A DNA stretch of 64,000 bases from Toxorhynchites rutilus septentrionalis (GCF_029784135.1 NC_073746.1:164166296-164230295), one strand, 5' to 3'. Positions 43,139 through 55,535 are shown, counted from the first letter of the stretch. The notes: a model not told the origin generated them from the letters alone. Numbers and translations: made by a program.

Positions 43139-46100
43139 ATGTGTACTGTGAAGATGGCATCCTCTTATAAAATTAATTTAGAGATGTGTTTAGAAGCGGT
43201 TAACAGTTTAATTTTAACCAAGTGCCTAGAATATGATTTCAAGTTAAATTTTAAGAACATGCAAGTAATTTTGGAGCGTATGGGATTAGATAAAACGAAC
43301 TATCCTAGTATGAAGGTAATCAAAAGCCTTCTAATGAAACATCGAAAATCCGTAAAACGGTTTGCTCCTGAGATTACTTTGCAGAATTGTTGGGATGCAG
43401 CGAATGATTTGATCGCTAGAGAAGAGTTGGATGAGCTATTCGAATTGAATTCTAAGAATCTGAAAGAAATTCTTGTAGAAATGGGATTAAACGAAAAATG
43501 CGCACCTAACTTAAAAAAAGTTAGGAATAACTTCGCTTGTAATCCAACATATAAGAAGTATCGTGCAGAACGAAAGGTGAGAACCCTTATAATTGTTATA
43601 AGCTTCCTGAAATTAATAAAACTATTTTGAAATTTTCAATGTGAAATCATTTCCGCAGAATATTGAACATTCAATTGCCGCTGAAAGTCATAACGTAAGT
43701 GTAAAATATCAAATTGCTTTGAAATAGTCACGCCATACAGTAACTTCAAATTTTTATAGATCGATAATTTCAAAGAATGTTCTTTTGAGAATGAAAGTGC
43801 CTGCTTGCCACAAGACTGCGTTGGAGTTCATGAAGTAAGATGACATTTCTATTTATTAATTCATGTATTAATAGTTGTTATTTAGCAGCTTTTATTAAAT
43901 AAAACAGATCATATGTCCGAAACAAACTCATCTCCTTCACGTGTCGAAACAAGAACATTATCATTTGTATCATTTGACACAAACGATTTCGAGGAATTGG
44001 CCGACTCTCAAAGTACTACTTTTGACGGCGTTGATAATACGGGAAAAGATAACGAAGTAAGATGACATTTCCAATTAATTATTCATGTATTAATATGTAT
44101 TATTCTTCAGCAACCTCCATTCGGATTTTTATTGAAAGGAACAGATTTATCGCGTGTCGAAATAAAATCATTATCCGTCGAGTTTCCTGCAAAAGTATGT
44201 AAGAAAGGAATGGAACTTAATGCTCCAGAAATTGAATGTCGCATTTTTGAAACATCAGTAAGTCAAATGCAAGAGAGATCAACGAACGACATGCAAGACT
44301 CGATTGTTTCATTTGATACCAATGATCTTGAAGGATCGACCAAATCACAAGATACTACTTATAGCAGTGATGTAGATGTAACTGAACTTGTGTTCAATAC
44401 AACGGACTTTGAAAACCTACGAAAAGAGATAAAAGAAAAAGGCAACAGTAACAGGATCAAATACAATGTCAAGGTTGCGGAATGTGGGGCAACTGCCACA
44501 AAAAGACTTTATAGTGGTGCTTCAATTTACGAGTGTTCTTTTTACATCAACAAGAAGAACATTGAAATGTGTAAACATTATGATCAACATAATATAATGC
44601 AAAGCAAAACCAAGGTTGGCGATGCTAAATATAAGCAACAAAAGCATAGAAGGCCTTTTATAGTGGCCTTAGAAGATTTGTTAAAAATCAAATATGAAGA
44701 ATTCAATATCTATTGTATAATCAATATAAATTCTCATAATTGCAACAAATCTGGCTGGCTATTTTATGGTGTCTGCGCTCACAAGACCTGCAGATCTTAT
44801 CGTTTCAAAATTGTTTCTGTTACGGATGGTGATAACATATATAAAGTCGATGTCTATGTTAATGTCGCTATGACCCTGATACACGGGGAAAACCTGAAAG
44901 CGGCATATTGCAAAGGAGTAAAAAGAAACATAAATATGAAAAAACTGCAGCTCCAAAAACCACTTGAATTACGAACTAAGTTGATCAACGAAAAGAAAAA
45001 AAGGGAACCATTCGAGAAGGTAGACATTGTCAGCAAAAATGTATTGAAAAAAATTAGCAGTGAAGCTAAATCGAAGCTTAACAGGGATATTGATGATTTT
45101 CAAGATTTGATAAAAATGTCTGAGGATAACGGATCTTATATCAAAAATGTGTTTAGAAAGCCCTTTGGTGTAATTTGTTTTAATACAAAAATGTTCAAAG
45201 AGCTGAGAAAAAACAAGACTTACAGTCCTATTTTCTACATGGATGGTACTGGATCGGTTGTACGATATTCAAAAGCTGAGAAGCGTGTTCAAATATATGT
45301 TTTGGTCGCATACAATTACCGGTCAAATTTTAGTGTACCCGTAACAACCTTTGTGACTGAAAGCCAAAAAACAGTAGACTTCCACAATTGGTTGAATATA
45401 TTTCGTGCTTCGTACGAGTCAGGCAGCTCTATGAATAAATTGAATAAAATAGCGAGAATTGTTAGTGTTGATTGGAGCTGGTCACTGATTGGTGGATTGA
45501 TACGGGCTCTTAATAATCAACACCATACACTACCAGAGTATATCCGAGATTGTTATAAAGTTTGCATAAGAGAACTCAATCTCAATTTCACTATCATTCA
45601 TTTATGCTACAGTCATTTCATGAATGTAGTTTCTAAGGACTTGAAATCTGCTCCAATCAACATAAAACATAAGTTCATGGACTGTATGCGATTGGCTGTA
45701 CGTGCTACAAACTTAGTGGACTTAATCGATCTGTTTATCATTATGACATGCATTTTTGGATCTGCAAATGAGAACCGAATGCTTGAGACATCACTAAAAG
45801 AACTAGATGCAAAAATTAATGATAGAACAAGCTTCGATTCAGAAAGCGCTGGTAAATTTGATTATACTGGCATCGGTGAACCAGAAATTCTAAAAAAAGA
45901 TGAGGACAAAATCTTCTTGGGATCGCCTTTTTATGCGTTGTTAAAAGAAACATTTGAAACAACATTAAAACAAATAGATGATCTCAGCCAAGGATCACAG
46001 AACCCACTGTATTTCAAAGGATTCTTGGAAGATGTCGCCTTGAAAAAATACATGCCTGTGGTTTGTTTGTGGTCAAATATAATAGTATCTCAAATTGACT

Positions 46101-47440
46101 CGAATCCGGATACTATTTCAAACGCAAGGGTTGAAAGCTTCTTCCGAACATTGAAACACAATGTTATGAAAGGTCAGCTCTACGAAAGAATAACACATTT
46201 TCTTCGAAAACTACAATCGTATATTGAATCTCTGTTCCACTTTTCCGACTTTGACATTGAAGATATATACGCTACTGATAAAGGAATAAGTAATGCTAAA
46301 AAACGTCAAGATGATAGAATCGCAGAATATGACAGATTTGTCGGAAACGTAGAAGACATAGAGGACGAATGGCATAGTCCATACTTTCAAAAAGATGCTT
46401 CAACCCACTTGTTCAAGAAGAAAAAGAAGCAGGAAACTAACAGCTTAAACACACAACTTGAACAATCAACACAGAAGCACCCAGATTCAAAGGAAAACAG
46501 TGATAACAACAGAAAAAGATCATTAGAAGAAGATTTAGAAACTACCTGTAATCTGTCCTCTATTCATCAATTCATTGACAAAGGATTTGAATTTCCAGTT
46601 ACCACCAAATGGTATTTCGGTGAGTTTCCTTCAGAATATGAGAGCATAGGAGTAAGTAGTATGATTGTAAGCTCAGAAATGCTTCAAACGCTCGATGCAC
46701 ATACATATATGGATGGAGAAACCTTAGATGCGATAATTGCAGTGGCCATAAAAGAATGTGAGGTCGAAAGCGTAAAATTGGTATCAACTTACATGTCGAG
46801 AAACTTGTTTGATACAACTCAACTAAAAGAAGTATTGGATAGGAAACGAGATTATGTTTTACCAGTTCTAACCAATACATCGGGAGTATGGGTGGTTCCT
46901 TTGAATGTTAGAGCTGGGCAAGCACCCACCAAGCAAGTTGGAAGAGGGAACCATTGGGTTCTCTTCATTGCTGATTTTATGAATAGAGAAACTTTTTATT
47001 TAGATCCTCTCGAAACAGCATCCCCATATTTGAAGGACGTACAAGAAGAATTTTTGAAGGCAGTAAGCTCTATTCGGAGACTTAAAAATCAACCATTTGA
47101 TTCAACCAATTGGCAAAGCGGCTCGAAAAATATTGCGCACGACAAGCAAAACGACGACTACAACTGTGGTGTATATGTAGCTAAATATGCACAAAACTTT
47201 CTTTTGAAGAAACCGTTGACCGGGCTAGGAAACATGGATTCTGAGAGGAAACAAATCAAAATAAAACTCCTAAATACAGCAGTAATAAAAATTTGTTTAT
47301 ACTGCAGCAGCTTGAAATCACTAATTTTGTCATGTCAATCATGTGGACGGAGGTGTTGCAGTAGATGCGCCCCAAATATGGTGCTAAAAATTCCATCTAC
47401 AAAACAATGTGAAATATGTTCGAAAATTAAAATGATATAA
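43139..47440 (+). CDS. MULE-like transposase with Ulp1/SENP-type protease domain, 5 exons, 1348 codons
   Basis: Spliced by eye: exons 43139-43576, 43659-43694, 43760-43834, 43889-44056 and 44111-47440. All introns are 54-82 nt, GT-AG and phase 0, so the frame stays open throughout. The ATG at 43154 has a better context than the first. Domains: two ~60-residue tandem repeats (about 15-78 and 82-142); acidic Ser/Thr-rich linker; Cys/His-containing region (exon 5 start); MULE-like DDE core with Asp617 (YMDGTGS), Asp693 (SVDWSWS), Cys738/His741 (CYSHF) and Glu914 (ARVESFF); Lys-rich linker; cysteine protease with His1187 (NHW), Asp1204 (YLDPL), Gln1252 and Cys1258 (NCGVYV); C-terminal Cys cluster (about 1308-1345). 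Expected role: nuclear transposase whose protease domain may cleave SUMO-like modifiers (inference). No frame damage. The exact DDE assignment is by motif only. Confidence 0.85.
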
Positions 47441-47455
47441 TTTTTAAGTCTCATC

Positions 47456-47461
47456 AATAAA
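47456..47461 (+). terminator. Polyadenylation signal of the Mutator-element gene
   Basis: AATAAA starts 16 bases after the stop codon at 47440, followed by a T-rich stretch. A very short 3' untranslated region fits a compact transposon gene. Confidence 0.7.
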
Positions 47462-47569
47462 TTTTTATATTACCTTTTAACTTGAAGTATTTTTATTTGT
47501 CCAGTTTGAGTCCTTTCAGAAACGAGATAGAATCCTGTCGTCTAAGTCAAAAATGAAAAAATTGTCATT

Positions 47570-50035
47570 CCATCGGCTACAAAAAATAGTTGCCATAAAC
47601 CTCAACCATTCGCGTGGATTTTTTTTTAAATTTTAAATGGTTCCTATGATCAGATAGGTCAATTCCAACACTCCACCATCTCAAAATATTTTCGGAGGAT
47701 AGTATGCTTCTAATTCAAATGATAAAATTGACATTCTATCGCCTCCAAAAAATATTAGCCTTAGGACTTGTCCATTATCGTAAATTTCTTGAAATTTTAA
47801 ATGGTTCCCATGACCAGATGGGTCAATTCCAACATTCCACCATCTCAGAATATTCTCGTAGGATGGTATGCTTCTAATTCAAATGATAAAATCGACATTC
47901 TATCGCCTCCAAAAAATATTAGCCTTAGGACTTGTCCATTATCGTAAATTTCTTGAAATTTAAAATGGTTCCCATGATCAGATGGGTCAATTCCAACACT
48001 CCACCATCTCAGAATATTCTCGGAGGATAGTATGCTTCTAATTCAAATGATAAAATTGACATTCTATCGCCTCCGAAAAATATTAGCCTTAGGACTTGTC
48101 CATTATCGTAAATTTCTTGAAATTTAAAATGGTTCCCATGATCAGATGGGTCAATTCCAACACTTCACCATCTCAGAATATTCTCGTAGGATGGTATGCT
48201 TCTAATTCAAATGATAAAATCGACATTCTATCGCCTCCAAAAAATATTAGCCTTAGGACTTGTCCATTATCGTAAATTTCTTGAAATTTAAAATGGTTCC
48301 CATGATCAGATGGGTCAATTCCAACACTCCACCATCTCAGAATATTCTCGTAGGATGGTATGCTTCTAATTCAAATGATAAAATCGACATTCTATCGCCT
48401 CCAAAAAATATTAGCCTTAGGACTTGTCCATTATCGTAAATTTCTTGAAATTTAAAATGGTTCCCATGACCAGATGGGTCAATTCCAACACTCCATCATC
48501 TCAGAATATTCTCGGAGGATGGTATGCTTCTAATTCAAATGATAAAATCGACATTCTATCGCCTCCAAAAAATATTAGCTTTAGGACTTGTCCATTATCG
48601 TAAATTTCTTGAAATTTAAAATGGTTCCCATGATCAGATGGGTCAATTCCAACACTCCACCATCTCAGAATATTCTCGTAGGATGGTATGCTTCTAATTC
48701 AAATGATAAAATCGACATTCTATCGCCTCCAAAAAATATTAGCCTTAGGACTTGTCCATTATCGTAAATTTCTTGAAATTTAAAATGGTTCCCATGACCA
48801 GATGGGTCAATTCCAACACTCCATCATCTCAGAATATTCTCGGAGGATGGTATGCTTCTAATTCAAATATAAAATCGACATTCTATCGCCTCCAAAAAAT
48901 ATTAGCCTTAGGACTTGTCCATTATCGTAAATTTCTTGAAATTTCAAATGGTTCCCATGACCAGATGGGTCAATTCCAACACTCCACCATCTCAAAATAT
49001 TCTCGGAGGATAGTATGCTTCTAATTCAAATGATAAAATTGACATTCTATCGCCTCCGAAAAATATTAGCCTTAGGACTTGTCCATTATCGTAAATTTCT
49101 TGAAATTTAAAATGGTTCCCATGACCAGATGGGTCAATTCCAACACTCCACCATCTCAGAATATTCTCGTAGGATGGTATGCTTCTAATTCAAATGATAA
49201 AATCGACATTCTATCGCCTCCAAAAAATATTAGCCTTAGGACTTGTCCATTATCGTAAATTTCTTGAAATTTAAAATGGTTCCCATGACCAGATGGGTCA
49301 ATTCCAACACTCCATCATCTCAGAATATTCTCGGAGGATGGTATGCTTCTAATTCAAATGATAAAATCGACATTCTATCGCCTCCAAAAAATATTAGCTT
49401 TAGGACTTGTCCATTATCGTAAATTTCTTGAAATTTCAAATGGTTCCCATGACCAGATGGGTCAATTCCAACATTCCACCATCTCAGAATATTCTCGGAG
49501 GATGGTATGCTTCTAATTCAAATGATAAAATTGACATTCTATCGCCTCCGAAAAATATTAGCCTTAGGACTTGTCCATTATCGTAAATTTCTTGAAATTT
49601 AAAATGGTTCCCATGACCAGATGGGTCAATTCCAACATTCCACCATCTCAGAATATTCTCGGAGGATGGTATGCTTCTAATTCAAATGATAAAATTGACA
49701 TTCTATCGCCTCCGAAAAATATTAGCCTTAGGACTTGTCCATTATCGTAAATTTCTTGAAATTTAAAATGGTTCCCATGACCAGATGGGTCAATTCCAAC
49801 ATTCCACCATCTCAGAATATTCTCGGAGGATAGTATGCTTCTAATTCAAATGATAAAATTGACATTCTATCGCCTCCGAAAAATATTAGCCTTAGGACTT
49901 GTCCATTTTCGTGAATTTCTTGAAATTTCAAATGGTTCCCATGACCAGATAGGTCAATTCCAACACTCCACCATCTCAGAATATTCTCGTAGGATGGTGT
50001 GCTTCTAATTTAAATGATAAAACTGTCTTATCATC
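47570..50035 (-). repeat. Right arm: 15 copies of the 164-bp unit, inverted
   Basis: AATTCCAAC recurs at 47661, 47825, 47989 and so on every 164 bp to 49956, with one 1-bp deletion near 48869. These are the left-arm units in reverse. Variants with TAGTATGC...AAAATTGACATT cluster toward the outer end and at 48030 and 49013, mirroring the left arm. The innermost unit is the most diverged. Confidence 0.95.
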
Positions 50036-50429
50036 GGCTACAAAAAATGTCAGTTGTAATTAAAAGTTATTGGTATCTTTTTATTGGTATCTTCACCCAC
50101 ATGTTATTATTCATGGCAAGAAGCATTCAAAGGGTGCTTGAAAAAAAATGGAAAAAGACCGGAGCGGATGCATTCCAGCTGAATGAACACGCGGCCTGAG
50201 ATAAATGGTGTCACTGTAGGCAACGCTTGAGATATTTCGGAAACTGTCAACAATTTGAGTCGACATTGAAAATCGTTTCGACCAAGGTCGAAATCAGTTC
50301 TACAATGGATAGATGAACATTTTTTTGTCCTGGTGGAAAACAACACCATTCCCATTGATAATTTCTGGCCGCTTCTGGTCAATCACCTGCTTCAAACGGT
50401 CAAGCTGCTCACAGTAGAGAACCGAGTTG

Positions 50430-51057
50430 GGGGTCTAGCCATAGTTGAGCAGCTCATAGTGGATGATTCCCTTCCAATCCCACCAAACACACAGCAAAAC
50501 CTTCCCGGCCGTCAATCCGGGCTTGGCGATGATTTGGGTCGGCTCACCGCGCTCCGACCACGGCTTTTTTCGCTTTAGGTTGTCGTACGTGGTCCACTTT
50601 TCATCACCAGTCACCATCTTCTTCAAAAATGGATCGAGTTCGTTCCGTTTCAGCAGTGCTTCGCAGGCGTTGATTCGGTCTAAAAGATTTTTTTGCGTCA
50701 ACTCGGCACCCATACATCCAGCTTTTTTTGGAATCCAATCTTCTGCAAATGGTTCCAAACGGTTTTATGGTCTATACCCAATTCCTGGCCAATCGAGCGA
50801 GTGCTCACATGTCGGTCTACTACGATGATTTCAACGATTTTATCGGTTTCCACGACGATTGGCCTATCAGTACGGGGTGTATCTTCGACAGCCACCACAC
50901 CAGAACGAAATCGATCAAACCAACGCTGTGCTGTGCGAATCGTTACAGTATCGGGTCCATAAATTACACGAATTTTTTCGACCGCCTTCGTTGCAGTTGT
51001 ACCTCGCAGGTAGTAAAAACGTAAAATATGGCGAATTTCTTGCTTGGTGGACTCCAT
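50430..51057 (-). pseudogene. Mariner (mellifera-like) transposase, frameshifted and truncated
   Basis: From MESTKQEIRHILRFYYLRG, the minus-strand frame has the mariner helix-turn-helix (TAQRWFDRFRSG, DRHVSTRSIGQELGIDHKTV) to DVWVPS. After a frameshift near 50710 it continues with ELTQKNLLDR, then VTGDEKWTTYDN with the first catalytic Asp, and WWDWKGIIHYELL. A stop follows at 50435. Degenerate downstream sequence to about 50290 may hold the second Asp segment (FHQD). The C-terminal third is not legible. Motifs match mellifera-subfamily mariners. It sits just outside the big Mutator element. Confidence 0.85.
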
Positions 51058-51115
51058 CTTTGACGCGCTATAACTTGAGACTGAAAAGGACAATCACAAC
51101 ACTGTCAAAACGACA

Positions 51116-52190
51116 CTTGTAGAACAGATTATGGTCTTTAAATAGCCGTATAGTATGACCCGATGCGATAAGTACAACACAAGATATGTTTAAGTGTTGC
51201 CATATATTGACAATATACGGCATTTGTTTTTCCCCAACCCAAAATAACTTATTTTCTATATAATTAAGGCTTTAATTGTTTGAATAATAAATAAATCTAA
51301 CACTAAATTGATTGGACCGGATTAGGAATCATGACTAAGATGAAGCGAGTGGGGTAGTCTAGTATCGAACAGTGATTCATTTGTTTTGAGAAATTAGTAA
51401 AAAGGGTGCATTAGGTTGAGATCGCGACTAGCTAAGGTGTCTCTAACCTAGGCTGGCCAAATAATTTCGGACTAAAAATGGGACACGTGAGCAAAAAAAA
51501 TAAAAACCCATTTTTTTAAGAATTGCATTGAGTGAATGAAACCGAGAATAAAACCATACATATAAACATTCTTATACAGCCATTCCATACCAAATCGATA
51601 TAGTGGTTCTCAGATTTCGTTAAAGTTTTGTTTTGTACTGTTCTTCATCGCAAAATGTTTGACCTCAATTTTTTGGAATGAAAATGAATGGAATGAAAAA
51701 ATAAAAAAAACCGGGTCTAAGATTTTGCGATAAGGAAAAAAAAACTACCAATTTTAACGAAAATCCGAGAATCACTATATCACTTTGGCCTGAAATGAAT
51801 ACTTTGTTCTCTACCAGCAAAGAATATTTAGGTTTGTCACAATCCAGATAAAAGTTCTATTTGACAATTATTCATGATTTCAATATTGAGCCGTGACTTT
51901 TCCGTTGTCCACATATTGTTCATCATTTATCGATAAAAGAACATTTTTACTAATGCTTCTTTGAATGGTCAGTTAGGAATGGATTTACAAAAAAAATCCA
52001 TTTATAATGTTGTGTGTTTACTAGACTAACTTTTCTTTTAATTTTTTTCATATACTCCAACGCAGTATCGTAAAATTATCCACAATTTAAAAAGAATTCG
52101 TTTACTGTGTTTCACCGGTCACGTTTTTATGAAATAAAGCTCACGTTGATAACTATTTTTGCCACGAACGGATTTGTGTGATATGCCATA
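51116..52190. other. Gene-free stretch
   Basis: AT-rich with no coding signal. 51590-51790 carries a phrase (AAATCGATATAGTGATTCTC-like) that recurs diverged near 58250. Confidence 0.35.
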
Positions 52191-52203
52191 CATTACGATC
52201 CCT

Positions 52204-52468
52204 TCTTGAATGGCGTTAACGTTCTCTGTGGAACTTTTGCCGTCTCAACGAATGCATTAACTAGCGTCATTTATTAATACTTAGTTGAGATTTCTTAAGC
52301 CAAATAACACGCCTTCAATGTATTCCGAGGGGCAAGCTCTAGAATACGCGTGACCACAGTGCAAGTCGAAGGAAATTTCTCTGACGAAAAATCCTCCGGC
52401 CAGAACGGGAATCTAACCCGAACACCCGGCATGATAATGTGAGACGCTAACCACTCGGCCACGGGTGC
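52204..52468 (-). mobile_element. tRNA-derived SINE, 13-bp duplication
   Basis: Same family and orientation as 41047-41325, with a tRNA-like head CGTGGCCGAGTGGTTAGCG on the right and the same body. ACATTACGATCCC flanks both sides (52191-52203, 52469-52481). It has small deletions relative to the other copy and a mutated B-box (GGGTTAGATTCCCG), so it is unlikely to be transcribed well. Confidence 0.88.
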
Positions 52469-52481
52469 ACATTACGATCCC

Positions 52482-54186
52482 CTGGTGTGTAAATGGTTAA
52501 AATTCATGAAAACTATAAACGTTTCCATTTCCCCATATATTTGTTCTGTCCATTTGTGTGCTTTCCCGAACAGAGCTGTCAATAACGGGCAACTTATCGA
52601 CGAGCAACGAGGGGGAACTCATAAGATTTAAAGTTCCCGTGAACGAAGGAAAAAAGAAGAAGAATGAAGGGGAATACTTGCCTAGAGTACAAACAGTGGA
52701 TCTCGTTGAGGTAAACTTTCAGTTACGTTCTGTATTCAAGACAATGAACATTGCTTGTTCTTCCTTGTTTTGCGTCATCACATGTCTACGTTTCGGATTG
52801 AGCTGAGGACGCGACCAAATCACCCACTCGCTGATGTCTCTGGCATTACAATCATTGCATCAAACTGACGTCATTGCATTGTTTTGACCTACACAATTGA
52901 GTGGGGAATCATCAAGATAGGCTATCGTCGGCCCACCAAGAAAATAAATGTTCTGAAATTTTTTTTTCGCAAACTCTCTCCACAAAGGATGAGAGCTAAG
53001 CAAATCTAGACCGGCAATATGAACGAAAGGGCTTCTGTTGAGAAGAGCGCAAAACGGAGATAAGTGTGTGTATATTTAGTTGCTTCAATCCATCGATGTA
53101 TGGATATTCGTGTGCGTACGTGCGTGCTCCATAACCCATACGTAAAAATAATGCATCTTCGCTACGCTGAAACCCCATTTGTATCTGCTCCCGTGTGCAT
53201 TGGCCCTTTCACGAAAAAATATTTGGGGAATACCAAACATCTTGAATGTTGTACTGGAATGCTAAAAGTTATTTGGGTTCGTTTGCCAGTCGCAAAACTG
53301 CCTCCAATTGGGATTGCATTTGCGCTAATCTTGATCATAATGAAGCAATGCTACTCTTTTCGAGGTTATCGAGATTAACAGAAAGAGTTTATTTCGTTTA
53401 TTTAGTCACAAAGAAAATAAATTTCGTTCTGCAATTTTGTATGTGATTTGGTTTCGCTTGTTTCGTTTCTTTTGAGAATAATGCAAAATGATGGGAAATG
53501 TTTATAGTCTTAGTAACTTCAAGCCACCAATGCATGGCTCTGTATGCATGCTATGGCGAACGCTTGTTTGGCGCTAGGTTTACGTTATAAGAACGATGCC
53601 TAAAGCTGCGATTCCACTGAGGCAATACTAAATAACATGTAACATGATGACATGACATTCTAATAAGCAGTTATTTCTAAAATTTCACAGCATTATAAAA
53701 TAGTATCCGAAGTTATAAACATAAAACTTATATAAAATAACAGCGTAGTTCTACGTCAACAATGCGGTCCTATCTTGGACACAACCTCCTATATATTTTT
53801 TTTATAAATAGATTATTTTTACAGGCTCAGTTATTAAAATTTGATGCAGCCAAATACAAAACCTATTTTTGATTCTGCAGCATATTTGCAATTTACTTAT
53901 TCTACGATTAATAGGATGGGAAATCGATTAATCGCAGACGATTCGAAGTTAATAGAGTAACATATTTAGTCTAACTGAGTCAACACATCCCGCACCGGCT
54001 TTTTCCCTCGAGCCCGAAGAGAGTTTTCTAAATTCGTTCTGCCTACTAGATAATCAGATAATCGAGTTGAAGACGATTTGAGGCTGATAAGAATTCTAAT
54101 AAAATCATCAAAATTAAAATCATCAGAATTAATATCATTGGCAGATACATCGTCTCTTTCAACAAGACGAATAAATGTTTGAAAGG
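52482..54186. other. Gene-free stretch
   Basis: No gene that I can support. Short frames lack domains. 53560-53665 is a diverged copy of the repeat at 2890-2995. Confidence 0.35.
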
Positions 54187-54569
54187 TCATCTACTGATAT
54201 CTCTGGTAGAAAGCAACCATAGTTTCAAGCATCAGTTTTCAGTTAAACCCCGTAGTACAACAGGACACTTTTGTTGTGATAGAAATGAGAGCGCAATCCT
54301 TCAAAAATATCCTCTCGATAGAAGGCCCATGAGAAAGGAATCGTATGTTACCCTGCTCAAGCAATTTCAATTTTTCTACACGAATCGTGTAAAATATGAA
54401 GATATTTATAAAGCTTTCAATAACGATTGCATGTCAAAGACAGTTGTGTGAAATCTCTGCGAATGCAACAATGTAAATCCCAATTTATTCATCAGATGTT
54501 CATTCGAATAAAATTATTGAAAATAATGATAGCGAAGTATTCAGGAATATAAGAATTTTCTGCATACCG

Positions 54570-55532
54570 TTTTATCTCATATTCCGGACACTTAAGCGTT
54601 GATGGCCATTAAACAGTGCCTCAATACTCAAAATGGTACTCTTTCGTGAAATTAATTTGATTTTTGGATACAATAGAGCCTTCTTTTTCATTTGACTATA
54701 ATAAAATTGATTTACATATTCATGGTGAAAAACTGAAAATATGTTTAATCACTTTTGTCTCAAATTCCGAACACCATTTTTGTCACTGACTCATATTCCG
54801 AACACTTTTGTCTCGAATTCCGAACAGAAAAAAACGCATTTTTTTAAATCATAACTTTCAAACTGCTGGTTCGATTCATATGTTCGATATAGAGTATTGA
54901 TAGTTTTTTTTTTTTTGAAAAATTTTATGCTCGCAAAAAAATGGATTTTGCTTTCGTAATTATTGATTGTATTTGTTTTTCATAGTTTACATGGTTTCTG
55001 GACCAAGAGCGCTATATCGGTATCAATACCTATATATGATGTTGAAATGAAGTCTATAACCAAAATAATGTCAAGGTTTTGATTATTAAATTATTTATAA
55101 CATTAAAGTTCAGTAAATTCACATTGAAAAATGAAATGTTCGCAATTTAAATCATGCGTAGAAGCTTGATTCATATTCCGAACACTAATTTTAATGAAGA
55201 TTTCTGCATAAAATATAATTTTTTTTCATCCATTTATTGTAGATTCGTACAAATTCTAGCATTTAACATGAAAACAACAAACAAAATAGTTGATAAAACT
55301 TCAAAAACTGAAAAATTAACGATGCTTGTTTTTTTTACAGAATTTGTTAACGCAAACATTTTATCATTGGTTTTGATTGTCACGCAAAATATTTAATATT
55401 ATAAATTATAGGCTGTAGCGATACTTGTAAATGATATTAAAATAATGATTATTTATAACATAAAAATTTAGTAAATTTACATTTAAAACTGAAGTGTTCT
55501 GAATTTGAGACTGTTCGGAATATGAGACAAAA
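54570..55532. mobile_element. MITE-like element built on ATTCCGAACA motifs
   Basis: The left end TTTATCTCATATTCCGGACA and the right end, read in reverse as TTTGTCTCATATTCCGAACA, are inverted repeats. Inside, TCATATTCCGAACAC or close forms recur at about 54766, 54798, 54818, 55178 and 55497 (inverted). There is no gene. It interrupts a dispersed repeat whose uninterrupted relative is at 10683-10893 (right half at 55536-55636). The target duplication is unclear. Confidence 0.55.
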
Positions 55533-55535
55533 TGG

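Larger units (their letters stand above)
35373..50102 (+). mobile_element. 14.7-kb Foldback/Mutator-like transposon
   Basis: Both ends are the same sequence inverted (ATGTGGGTGAAGATACC... and its complement), and GTTATTATT is perfectly duplicated outside (35364-35372, 50103-50111). A 9-bp duplication is the hallmark of the Mutator superfamily. Each end has about 70 bp of terminal sequence and then an array of 164-bp units, giving inverted arms of about 2.4 kb, as in Foldback-type elements. The interior holds a single five-exon gene with a MULE-like core and a SUMO-protease-like domain, plus later insertions (a piggyBac element and a SINE). It resembles the MuDR-Foldback/Phantom group of animals (family knowledge). 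Everything expected for autonomy is present by eye. Confidence 0.9.

Noticed and set aside
50014..50199. Frame running across the right end of the Mutator element
   Set aside because: It starts in the non-coding terminal repeat and ends in the flank; a chance frame.
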